Source: Pelomyxa schiedti (Eukaryota; Evosea; Pelobiontida; Pelomyxidae). Taken from it: DNA of 37,669 bases. Numbering within the stretch: the stretch's first letter is position 1; each line of letters begins with the position of its first letter. The stretch covers positions 1 to 37,669 of the forward strand of contig JAHLWZ010000961.1 in the NCBI GenBank assembly GCA_020536535.1. The letters run 5' to 3'. Shown here one piece after another: positions 1 to 8,664 of this stretch. The position numbers and the translations under genes were made by a program. The notes below the pieces were generated by a model. It saw nothing but the letters and a program-made list of their open reading frames with translations. It ran no database searches and was not told the DNA's origin.

Positions 1-1
1 T

Positions 2-220
2 TTGGGTATTTGTAAATATTTGCCATATCTTGCATCATGTGCTCTTTATTTGGTGGTGTGGCGTTTGTTGTTCCCTCCGAGGGTGGGTGGCCCCTACTAT
101 TCGCAACCTCTTACTTCTCCCCGCTGCCCAAGTGACGGTGCAGCAGCGCTCACACCGGCTGTGAATTTTAACTCAGAGCTCCCTGTTACATCCAATTTGG
201 TTTATGAGTTAGGGCTTTAG
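2..220 (+). other. open segment at left edge, possible end of an upstream gene
   Basis: A + strand frame is open from the window edge to a TAG at 218-220. No ATG start and no recognisable motif is present, and an acceptor-like AG near 176 could begin a last exon. It may be the 3' end of a gene lying left of the window or chance. I do not recognise a family. Confidence 0.15.
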
Positions 221-307
221 TGTCTCACGCTCTTCCTCGTCCGTTGCAACGCCTCACACCAGTCCGCGGAAAGATGATTGATTCAAACCATTTTTATTGG
301 AAAACGA

Positions 308-1745
308 ATGAGTTGTTTGCCTTTGTCGGAACAGCCAACACCCGTCACTACTTCTACGTATGCCACGTCCTCATCGCTGGTTAGGTACTCCCAACCAATC
401 CCCGCGCCTGTGGGACCTCAATGCTCTCCGTCGCGACAACAGCAGCTACGGACTCATGGGAGGCAGAGCCAAAGACAAGACAACATCGTGAGCAAAGCCG
501 AGCCGCGGGCCAAGAAACCACCTGTTGCAGCAACGCCAACAACAACAACAACAACAACAACTACATCGACGCCAACAACAATCAAGAACGGCACCCTGCC
601 TGAGTTGACCAAAGTGCCGCCAAAGAGGAGACACAATCCCACCGGTGGGACAAACACAGGCACAAGCAGGCAGCAGGCAACGTCTCCGAGCCGCGCGAAT
701 TCGGCGCACCCACAAGTGCAACCCGCGGCCGCAGTGCAACAGACACTGGTACAGAGCGCGGCTGCGCTGCCGCCCCCGGCACCGCCGCCCCCGCCGCCGA
801 CGTCGACGATCCTGCTGCCGCCTTTGGCTCGTGCAAGTGCAACTGCGGCGAGTGACGTCACTGCGGCGAATAGTGGTGTGCTGCCGGGGCTTGGTGATTT
901 GGATAGGGATCCGACTGGAAATTTGTGTGACATTCTGGATGCCATTGTGCCCAAGAGGTGGTAAGGCGTTACAGAAAACTTTAACTTTGTGTGACATTCG
1001 GACTTGCGATTTGTGTTTATTTGTTGGGCTACTATCTAAAAGGCACACAGAGAATTTATGAAGGATTCCACGCACTGGGAAATTCATGCCTCTACCATAC
1101 CCGCCACGAGAAATGATGTAATTCTACTAGCGGTACATATTTCAAACCGTGCCTACTCACCTAACGGGTATTGTTATTGAGAAAGAGATGCAAAAACGTC
1201 TTGTTCAACGTCAAGCTCGTGGCACAGGACTATGTCCAATAAGAAGAGAGCTATACTCCCAATTATTTGGTAAGTTCACAAGAAACGTATTTATTGTTCC
1301 TTACCGATAACTACTAGATGAGATCATACGTCAAGAGACAGTAAACTGCACGGAGCGCGGAATACTACTTACACACGTTAGAAATGAGCTCCATACAACT
1401 TTACATGCTTACCTAACATTGTATGAAAGTGGAATCGCTTTTGGCCTGAGAAAGGCTCTTGATGCTGAACAGGGCAGAGTGGACCTTGAATCAAAGGTTT
1501 AAGACTCAAGAAACTGTTTGAAAATCCCAGTTTATTGTTCTGGGCAGATAACCACCCTCGAAGCTGAGAAGCAAAGCCTCGAGACACAAGTCGCTGAGCT
1601 AAAGGCAAAATGTGAATATATTGAGAAAAGAGATATCGAGAGGTGGCAAGAGGAAGAAAAGAAACATACAGAAGAAGTGGCTTTCCTGAAGAAAGTCAAT
1701 CTGCAACTAAAAGCACAACTGGAGTCCATTCTTAAAAAAACCTGA
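308..1745 (+). CDS. DNALI1: axonemal inner-arm dynein light chain p28 (DNALI1 family)
   Basis: Flagellar inner-arm dynein light chain, which in other organisms binds single-headed inner-arm dynein heavy chains with actin or centrin. Five exons join in frame: 308-957, 1051-1132, 1182-1269, 1318-1496 and 1548-1745, giving 398 residues. Introns are 48-93 nt with GT-AG ends; a CTAAC branch-like site lies in intron 2. Conserved pieces appear in family order: a short N-terminal SSLVRYSQPI motif, ILDAIVPKREF, then RQARGTGLCPIRRELYSQLF, then ERGILLTHVRNELHTTLHAYLTLYESGIAFGLRKAL (split here only for description), and a C-terminal coiled coil rich in KxExxEEEKKH. The ATG at 308 is chosen because the N-terminal motif follows it. 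Unlike the roughly 258-residue animal protein it carries a Thr/Ala/Pro-rich insertion of about 150 residues (about 455-890), with a poly-Thr tract encoded by an AAC/ACA repeat. Family assignment is secure; the exact start is inferred. Confidence 0.93.
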
Positions 1746-1930
1746 CATCCCACCTTCCATTGTAAAAACATGATAACACAAATTCTAAAACAGAACAGTG
1801 TACTTGATACACGCACATAGTCTTTTGCGTGTACCATTTTTCTTTTGTTGAAACCAATTCACTCTTAGCATTGCAACTTGATCATTCCATGGCTGTGATC
1901 AGGATTTGATGGCATTATGTCACTCACATA

Positions 1931-1938
1931 TCCCCACC
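1931..1938. repeat. 8-bp target-site duplication, left copy
   Basis: TCCCCACC, identical to 2326-2333 on the other side of the hAT-like element. Confidence 0.8.
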
Positions 1939-2325
1939 CAAGGATGCACGAATAAAGCTTCAAAGTCGAATTTCTTCGGCTTTTTTGTCCTTCGTCGAAG
2001 CTTCGAAGCACCACCAGTTCTTCGGCTTCGATTGTTTTTTTTTTTCCTTTTCATCAAAAAGTTGGTCGCCTTAACGACAGTGAGTCTCAAACACTGTGCA
2101 GCATGTGGGAAGTAACAGCCAAGTGTTTCCAACACTAGGATTGTTGCCCCAAACCATGTGTGTCGTAGTTCTGGCAGAAAAGGAAAGTTTTTCAAGGAAT
2201 CATCAAATCTCTGAGTCCCCAGTCTACGAACCGACTTGGTTTTGGGCTCGAATCGAAGGTGTGATTCGAGCCCACCTTCGAGGTCGAAGCTGTTCTTCGA
2301 TTGTTCCCCCCTTTGTGCATCCTTG
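1939..2325. mobile_element. non-autonomous hAT-like element (MITE), 387 bp
   Basis: The element begins CAAGGATGCACGAATAAAG and its other end reads, as reverse complement, CAAGGATGCACAAAGG. The first 11 bases are identical inverted repeats. It is flanked on both sides by the same 8 bp, TCCCCACC (1931-1938 and 2326-2333). An 8-bp target duplication with CA-starting inverted termini is typical of hAT elements. Inside are many TTCGAAG/CTTCGA-type subterminal repeats and a perfect 11-bp hairpin at 2244-2273. There is no transposase, so it would need one in trans. It sits inside a conserved exon of the mutarotase-like gene. Confidence 0.82.
2244..2273. repeat. perfect 11-bp hairpin inside the MITE
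   Basis: GGGCTCGAATC (2244-2254) and its exact reverse complement (2263-2273) are separated by 8 bases. It lies inside the hAT-like element and is probably part of its subterminal structure. Confidence 0.7.
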
Positions 2326-2333
2326 TCCCCACC
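2326..2333. repeat. 8-bp target-site duplication, right copy
   Basis: TCCCCACC, identical to 1931-1938. It lies within the codons for RWWG of the mutarotase-like gene read on the minus strand. Confidence 0.8.
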
Positions 2334-2487
2334 AACGTTGGCACACTGGGGTGGTTGCTATCTGTTCCCATAATTCCTCAGACTTGATTTCCACGTAGCT
2401 AAACAAAGTGCTGATAGAAGAAAAAGTGACTTGCACATCTTCATCATATATCACACAGTCCTGGGGCACTTTTGCACCTTGCAACAA

Positions 2488-3360
2488 ACAGCTTACATAC
2501 CTGCAAATGTCTGTGCAGCCACTGCACGGCCTCTCTGGTTGCCGGTGTGTTCATGGTGTAGGACTGCAATGATCCATCCATGGATACCAGAGTTTTGAAC
2601 TTCAACAACTTGATTTCAAACTCTACAAAGTTGGAGAATATTGTTTCCCATGTGACTGTGACGTGGGGTTATTCTTTTTACACTGAAACAGGCAGCCACA
2701 GTACCTGGGGCTTCCAGAATGATAGTTTGATTTGGGGTGCCATACAGCATTCTGTTTGCTTCCTGGTCTATGTCCAAAACATGATAGAACATTGCTATGT
2801 GCTGATGTAAGACCCTTTCAGGCCAAAACATGACAGACCAGGAAGCAAACAGAATGCTGTATGGCACCCCAAATCAAACTATCATTCTGGAAGCCCCAGG
2901 TACATGTTCTTTGCAACCATTATGGGGGTTTCCCCAGTAAACGACTACAGAGGCTAAGTTTTATGAGGGTTTTTTTTTTTGGTTTTGTACTTATGGGAAC
3001 TGTAGATTCTTGTGATAGAGCGACGTGCAGACTAGAAATCTAATGCAAGTTGCAGTACTGGCGTTGGCATCCTTGTCCTGCCTGCCCCATGTTAAACGCA
3101 CTTGATCTTTGTATCCAAAGGGAAAAACAATTTGTTTTGTTGATCATAGATAGTAGTTCACTATTTTATGGTGGAGGTGCTGTTTTGATACCTCACCTTA
3201 AGCCACCCTAACATCTTTGACAAGCATCTAAGGTATTACAACTCTCAACCAAGATCTAGATGAAAGAAGTCTAGCAACAAACATCCACCTGCACCATTGT
3301 CGAGTAAGGACAAGGGATGATGGCGAAAAGCCTGGCGACAATGTGTCAGATCCATAGAAG
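2488..3360. other. unresolved region between the mutarotase-like gene and the retrotransposon
   Basis: Minus-strand segments here look coding: about 2500-2620 (with KTLVSMDGSLQSY and EAVQWLHRHLQ) and about 2700-2867. The first could be the N-terminal half of the mutarotase-like protein, since its position and an HLQ-then-VIYD order fit, but the conserved His/Trp-Pro-Glu motif of that family is not visible. The phases do not join with canonical splice sites. From about 2910 to 3360 I see no convincing gene and no LTR copy. Confidence 0.4.
2701..2903. repeat. long inverted repeat, 69-bp perfect arms
   Basis: 2701-2769 is the exact reverse complement of 2835-2903, with a 65-bp spacer. The spacer side of each arm also carries a CCAAAACATGA-type direct repeat (near 2774 and 2823). 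On the minus strand arm 1 reads as an open coding-like segment (NRMLYGTPNQTIILEAPG); arm 2 carries the same words on the plus strand. The structure looks like an inverted duplication of an exon piece. Perfect identity suggests it is recent or kept by gene conversion. Confidence 0.85.
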
Positions 3361-3981
3361 TTGGTGAGCTTGCCCACAGTGCAGCAACAGGCTGAGATCG
3401 AAAGTGGGAAGAGAATCACCACATTGGAAGACATACTCGCACAGATATTGGCACAGCTCAAGGGAAAAGAAAATACAGATGGCGCCAATCACGGTAATTC
3501 CCAAGTAGAAGCTGATACAGACATAACCAGTCTAGTCATACTATTACAATCAAGACTAGGTACCACAAGGACTACTGGAGGTTCTAGTCAGTCTGGTCAA
3601 TCAAATACTACTACACCAAGTAAGAGTGGTGGCTTAACGCATGGAACAAGGGAACCTGAGGGCAAGGGATCACACAAGTCAATACAGTGTTACAATTGTC
3701 ATGTATATGGACATACTGCGAAGAACTGCAGAAAGCCAAAAATGTGTGGATTGCAACCAAAGAGCAAGGGAAAGACCAAAAAGTCCAAAGTCAGGGTGGG
3801 AAGCCTCAGAGTAAGTCGGGAGGTAGCACTGTCTACCCTGCCAAGGTGGACGGTAAGGAGAAGGTGGAAGAGCCGGCAAGTTCTTTACCTTCGTCTGCTG
3901 CTCCTACTGAGACTAAGCAGACCAAGCACACTTTCGATGAGAAAACAAGCTATTGATTATCCTCACTCCTTGGAAAAGTAA
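3361..3981 (+). pseudogene. retrotransposon gag remnant with CCHC zinc knuckle
   Basis: The open frame has a Gln/Lys-rich first part, a Ser/Gly/Thr-rich linker and one CCHC zinc knuckle (CYNCHVYGHTAKNC, encoded near 3690-3730), a nucleic-acid-binding motif of retroelement gag proteins. Just downstream the continuation (a second CxxC) is found in another frame, so the frame is shifted. No ATG begins the frame. Confidence 0.7.
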
Positions 3982-3995
3982 ATGGTAAGCCACAC

Positions 3996-4230
3996 TGATG
4001 ATAGATAGTTGTTCGTCTATTTCAGTGATCAGCAAAGATGCACTCCAGCATATTGCGCCAAATGCGGAAGTAACATAAATGCCCAGTTTGGTGAAAGCCG
4101 AGGCTATCAATGATACATTAGTCGAATTATGGGGAAGAATTGACCTACAAGTAGAAATCGGCAAGGCAATTCACCCAGTAACATTCACAGTCACCAGAGG
4201 ACTGAAGAATATGATACTTATCAGATGTGA
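3996..4230 (+). pseudogene. retropepsin-like aspartic protease remnant
   Basis: MIDSCSSISVIS resembles the active-site segment of retroelement proteases (hydrophobic-D-S/T-G-A-S) but has Cys in place of the conserved Gly. A TAA follows at about 4077. The frame then resumes with a segment (ELWGRIDLQVEIG) typical of the second half of the protease fold. It is short and broken, so presumed inactive. Confidence 0.55.
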
Positions 4231-4922
4231 TGCACAACACATTACAAAGGAGATATTTTGCTCCTGTAACGGTTTTAGATGGCAAAACGGGAAGAAAGTC
4301 AGTTTACTTTCTCAGAACAGAAACAACAAATGTATTCTTGCAAGCAAGATATTACTATCCCAGGATGGTCTACTGTTGCAGTGGATGTCACGCTGCCTGT
4401 AGGACTGCATATCGGAGAGCCACTCCTGGTGGAGAAATGCAAAGAAGCCATCATGCACGGAATATGCACGCAGTCATCTGTTCGGAGTACCCAAGACCAG
4501 GAATATCCAAGTTCAAATCGCAAATACTCGCAGGAAGAGAAGATATACCAAAGACTGCATTCAGTTATGCTCTTGGACATCTCGAAATGGTTCGCATGCC
4601 ATTCAGGTTGGTAAACGCTGGTGCGACCTACCAACGCGGCATGAGTCAATTGTTCCAAGGCAAACAATGGCAGTACATACTTACATACATTGATGACATA
4701 ATTGTGTTTTCACATACATTTGAAGAGCACATGCAACATTTGCAAGAAGTCTTCAATTGTCTGAACGATGCTGGTGTGAGGTTGAAATACACCAAGTGTG
4801 AATTCTGTATGGAGAAGATTAACTTTCTAGGTAACATAATCAGCAAAGAAGGAATCAGACCTGATCCTTCCAAGATGGAAGCCATTACGCAGTTTCCAGC
4901 CTCAAAGGGGTTGAGGAACTGA
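4227..4922 (+). pseudogene. Ty3/gypsy reverse transcriptase, N-terminally deleted
   Basis: Contains EDIPKTAFS, the GHLEMVRMPFRLVNAGATYQ segment and the catalytic YIDDIIVFS box, then KCEFCMEKINFLGNIIS, all in RT order. The fingers and the first palm motif, normally a hundred residues upstream with the first catalytic Asp, are missing; the sequence jumps from the linker to a squeezed remnant. The frame ends at 4922 and the next block resumes in another frame within 15 bp. Confidence 0.75.
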
Positions 4923-4936
4923 GGCGATTTCTGGGA

Positions 4937-5893
4937 ATGACAGGCTGCCATCAAATGTTTGTGAAGGACTACACAATCAAAGCAAACGCACTGGTAAAGA
5001 GACTATCAAGTGAGGGGCAATGGAATCGGAAGGAGCAACTCGCTTTCGAAAACCTGAAGAAGGAATTGTGGCAAGCACCTATGTTAGGACATCCTAATTG
5101 GTCCCTACCATTTAACTTGGAAACAGACGCTTCCAAGGCAGGTGTTGCTGCAGTGTTGTCACAAGGCACACCTTGGACCAAAGAGTATAAGATGATAGGA
5201 TGTTGGAGCAGAAAATTGAAGAAGTATGAGCGGAACTACGCAATAACGGAACTTGAAGCACTTGCAGTAGTCTGTGGTATTGTAAGATTCCGAGAATATC
5301 TGGAAGGGAGACCATGGATACTGTATACAGATCACTCTGCACTCACAAGGTTGAATGATACTTGTCCCGCAAACAGTAGAGTTTGGTGGTGGTATGTTAC
5401 ATTGCAAAGTTGTCTACTGTCCAAGATTGTCTATGTGAAAGGCAAAACTAACGTGGTAGCAGATGCTTTGTCAAGAGCACCCGTTCTTGCTGCAGAGAAC
5501 GAGGTAGTTACTGAGGATCACGCAATTGAGAACCCTGTATTATTTGCCTGTAAGGAGTTTACACTGAAGGAGATGTATGACTTCCAAAGAGCGGACCCTG
5601 AATTGGATTTCATCATCAATTGTCTGGTGGGTAGGGCCAAACCATCACCAGAATTGGCATGGAAGTTGCCATGGTATTTCTTCGACGAGGATTATCTATT
5701 GAAACATTGTCAGAAAGATCAGAAAAGAGATTCTATTTCGTCTGGTGTCGTTGTACCTAAAGACAAGAGATGGGAGATTTTCGCATATTATCACAATAAT
5801 GATCTAGGAGCACATCGGAACGCCGATCAAACACTCACTAGGATACTCCAAACGTTCTGGTGGGATACCACAGTCAGCGATGTGCACAAGTAA
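4937..5893 (+). pseudogene. retrotransposon RNase H and start of integrase
   Basis: Shows the four acidic positions of Ty3/gypsy RNase H: Asp in NLETDASKAG, Glu in ITELEALAVV, Asp in ILYTDHSAL and Asp in NVVADALSR. It then enters the integrase zinc-binding region (HNNDLGAH). A TAA at 5891-5893 falls between the His pair and the CPECQQC pair of the zinc finger, so the polyprotein cannot be completed in this frame. Confidence 0.75.
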
Positions 5894-6433
5894 GTCAAGT
5901 GTTGCCCAGAATGTCAACAGTGTAACACGTTGCAGCAACCAGTAGCACATGCAGTGTCTAGACACGTCTATGCACCGTATCCATTCCATACTATTCAATG
6001 GGACCACACTGGACCATTTGGTAAGAAAGCAACTGCTAATGGGAACAGATTCATACTCAATGTGATTGGTATATTTTCAAACTACTGGATATGCATTCCA
6101 ACTCCAAATGAAGAATGTGCTACAACAGCTAAATTGCTGTGGGAACATGTGTTTTCGAAGTTCGGTATACCTCAGATTGTGATGACTGACGGTACCGTAA
6201 GGAACACAGCTCAAGTGATTGAACAGTTACATACATTCATGAACACGGTTCATAATGTCAATGCACCTTATAGACCTCAAACAATAGGAAGAGTTGAGCA
6301 CGTTAATTCCGTTCTCAGAAGAGCACTGAAGAAAGCTGGTGACAAAAGTGTCAAGTGGGATCAAATCATACCTGCTATCGTGTACGCACACAACACAGCG
6401 CCGAATACTGCAACGTACCGTTTACACTCATAG
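5894..6433 (+). pseudogene. retrotransposon integrase catalytic core remnant
   Basis: After the stop the same frame gives the CxxC half of the zinc finger and the rve-type core, with Asp in IQWDHTGPF, Asp in VMTDGT and Glu in GRVEHVN, the D,D-35-E triad. It ends at a TAG at 6431-6433; a C-terminal tail continues in other frames to about 6630. Canonical TDxGxEF around the second Asp is degraded. Confidence 0.7.
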
Positions 6434-6633
6434 TCGAAAGAGAACCTGTCGAACCAATGCAGCACTGTTTACGCGCATTGAGTGCAAGGAGGCCCACACT
6501 TACATCAAGCAGATACAAAAAGGATGGGAATTTGCTAACGAACTTAGAGAACGCATTAACGATACAAAGGATAACCGCGTACCGCAGAAGCACAATTTCA
6601 AGCCGAATTCGTCGGGGTATTGAGGGGTGATGG

Positions 6634-7080
6634 CAGCCAAGTTGGCCAACTAATTATGGTCATTCACGGGAACGAGTGAGTTCAAGCTAACAGACACCAG
6701 CCAACCGAGCACCCCCTCTGCATCGTGTAAATAGTTACGACGAAGTTGTTAGATAAAACATCTAACACACCCGAGGACAGCAACACTATTCAGCCCACAA
6801 CGTCCCTCACCCAGACCGCCACTCTTCACCGGCCAACGAACCCACGTTATAAACCCCCTCTTGTTTTGTGAAAATGGTTGGACAAAGATTGAGACCAGAT
6901 TTTCCCTGAATGGATCAAGAAGTCTATTGCCCGGTCCTTCAAAAATCGAAAACATTCGACTTTGTTGCGTCCCGTCAAACAGGCAGACTCTCTGCGTTGG
7001 GTTGACACGAGATATCAACACAATTGACAACAAAGCACCGGGAGGGAGGTTTGGTGAGATCTTCTGGTGTAATCGATGCA
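6634..7080. other. intergenic stretch between retrotransposon relic and F-box/TBC gene
   Basis: Holds a small hairpin at 6749-6769 (TGTTAGAT then ATCTAACA around 5 bases), which could be an LTR edge or chance. No conserved coding block is recognised. The 5' flank and promoter of the next gene must lie here. Confidence 0.4.
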
Positions 7081-8581
7081 ATGTCCGGAAGGGACTGTGA
7101 GTACTACTATTACTTCACTTATGAAGTTCTGGCAATAGTAGAGTTGCCCAACATTCATAACTACGGTGCGTTGTAGAGCTCGGTTTTTTCTTAACATAAC
7201 TTTCTTCAAGCTCCGTTTGACAGCCTTGGAGACGAAGTGTTAGTACGGATACTTTCGTATTTGAACTATAGAGCCCTTGTGGTGGCCTCTCGCGTGTGTA
7301 AGCGATGGCAAACTGTCTGCTCCCTGCCGCTACTAGCACCGACAACAATGTATTGTGCCTTTTCCTTTTGATTCTTAGTGAAATCGGTTACATTCTAGAT
7401 GTCGTCCAGGCCTTACAACTGTACCTAATGATGTTGATCGCAGACGAACATTCAAGTGGAAGAAAATGCTTTGCAACTGGGATTATGTTATCAAATTTAA
7501 GAAAAAGAAGGTCACTGGACCTTCTTCTGGTAATCACCTTATGCTGTACCTAGTTATACGATCGTTGTTGCAAGGGAATACCCGACTGCGTGCGCAGTAG
7601 GGCCTGGTATTTGCTATCTGGGGTCCCTCTTGCAACACCTTCTCCGGCTCATTCACATATGATTTACAAAGTATGCACTTACTACTTATAGTACTCATAG
7701 TTATAGGAATTGCTTGCACACCCATGCCCTTGGGAAGATACCATTACAGTTGCATGCAAGGATGCAGTTAATCGTGATATACTTGGATATAGGCAAGCTT
7801 ACCACCCCGCACTAGAAGCTTACTAACTATCCCTCAGGGTGCAGAATGTTATCCAGGCGTACAGCTTGTATGACCCAGAGATTGGCTACTTCTGGGGACT
7901 TGACAAAATCGTCAATTTTCTTCTAATGTATATGCAGGAAGAAGATGCATTTTGGTGTGTATCAATGTGAGGGAACATATCTGACATTTGTTGTAGGGTT
8001 CTAGCGCAACTTCTAAATGACAGCCGGTATAATATGCGAGGTTTTTTCCTGAAGGGATTGCCGGGGCTCCATGCTGCCACGGTGCGGTTTGAAGAACTTC
8101 TACGAAACCAGCTTCCAGCACTTTCAGACCACTTCGTTGTCATTCCAAACTGTTTTTCCTTTGGCTAACTCTTTTTTCTATTAGAGCCATGAAGCCCTTA
8201 CGACTTCAGCTATATATATCAAGGCATGTATCTTTTTTTTCTCCAGGAAATGGGGCGACTTCTAAACCCCTCCAGGAGTGGCTGACTGTGATGTTCATAA
8301 ATACTCTGCCCCATGAAATGTGTGCCAGACTGTGGGACGTGATGTGGTTCGAAGGAACTGATATGATGTTTGGTGTGGCCTTGGCTATCCTTAAAAGTCT
8401 ACAAAGTATATTCCCAATCAAAACAATGAAACAGGTTTCCCTCTTCTAACTTTCGTCTAAAGGTAAGCTCCTGCGAAAAACTTTTGAGGAATGTGTTGCA
8501 ACATTCAAGAAATTGCGGGACTGGGACTTGCCTCCTGATGAATTGGTTAAGAGGGCACTCTCCATACCCGGCACTTTGTAA
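7081..8581 (+). CDS. F-box plus TBC (Rab-GAP-like) domain protein
   Basis: Ten exons join in frame to 341 residues: 7081-7096, 7211-7349, 7399-7510, 7554-7670, 7707-7792, 7838-7966, 7997-8135, 8185-8223, 8276-8405 and 8463-8581. Residues 6-45 are a classic F-box (SLGDEVLVRILSYLNY...VCKRW), expected to bind Skp1 in an SCF ubiquitin ligase. The rest is a TBC domain, the GTPase-activating module for Rab proteins: FKWKKMLCNWDY, CKGIPDCVRSRAWYLLSG, AYSLYDPEIGYFWGL, EEDAFW, YNMRGFFLKGLPGLH, NTLPHEMCARLWDVMWFEG and ALAILK. The glutamine-finger position (usually YCQG) reads YFWG, and the arginine-finger region is shortened at an intron, so GAP activity is doubtful. Two introns, 7793-7837 and 8224-8275, need GC-AG ends; one intron is only 30 nt. 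Confidence 0.85.
7793..7837 (+). other. GC-AG intron (45 nt) in the F-box/TBC gene
   Basis: The donor is AG|GCAAGC, the branch region ACTAAC lies at 7822-7827 and the acceptor is CTCAG. No GT in the stretch gives the required phase, while the GC donor continues the TBC domain in frame. Confidence 0.6.
8224..8275 (+). other. GC-AG intron (52 nt) in the F-box/TBC gene
   Basis: AAG|GCATGT to CTCCAG. Splicing here gives AIYIK|EWLTVMF, the expected helix of the TBC domain; the nearby GT donor would create a stop. Confidence 0.65.
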
Positions 8582-8664
8582 TATGTTCCCCATAGTGTTG
8601 TTGTAAAACCTAGAGCAAAAATTTAAAACAAAAACAAACAAGTTTCTTTTTTTAAATCAAACAG

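Larger units (their letters stand above)
1865..2487 (-). pseudogene. L-rhamnose mutarotase-like gene, 3' part, interrupted by a transposable element
   Basis: The minus frame from about 2487 to 2334 encodes CVIYDED, TLFSYVEIKSEELWEQIA and VCQRWWG. This matches the second half of the RhaM fold, where bacterial enzymes have an LLFAMVEIESEE-like strand followed by VCQRWW. The family interconverts alpha and beta L-rhamnose. The frame then runs into a 387-bp insertion (1939-2325). Removing the insertion and one copy of the 8-bp target duplication continues the same codon phase into YVSDIMPSNPDHS, the next conserved block, and a TAA at 1865-1867. The Trp pair of the sugar pocket is present. The 5' half is not resolved: coding-like minus-strand segments occur up to about 2620, but no frame-compatible splice to them was found. 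The C-terminus is shorter than in bacteria. It is probably a broken gene unless the element is spliced out. Confidence 0.72.
3361..6630 (+). mobile_element. degenerate Ty3/gypsy-type LTR retrotransposon, internal region
   Basis: The order zinc-knuckle gag, aspartic protease, reverse transcriptase, RNase H, integrase is that of Ty3/gypsy elements. Each domain is recognisable but lies in a different or interrupted frame: gag shifts frame after the zinc knuckle, a stop follows the protease motif, the reverse transcriptase lacks its first half, and a stop splits the integrase zinc finger. No pair of long terminal repeats is visible on comparing about 3050-3360 with 6600-7080. It is a dead relic whose ends cannot be placed exactly. 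Confidence 0.85.

Noticed and set aside
446-1087. Long minus-strand open frames opposite the p28 first exon
   Set aside because: They are antisense shadows of the low-complexity GC- and AAC-repeat-rich coding exon; the plus strand matches p28 in order.
6749-6769. TGTTAGAT...ATCTAACA as an LTR terminus
   Set aside because: It is a small hairpin by itself; no matching copy was found upstream of the gag remnant, so an LTR cannot be claimed.
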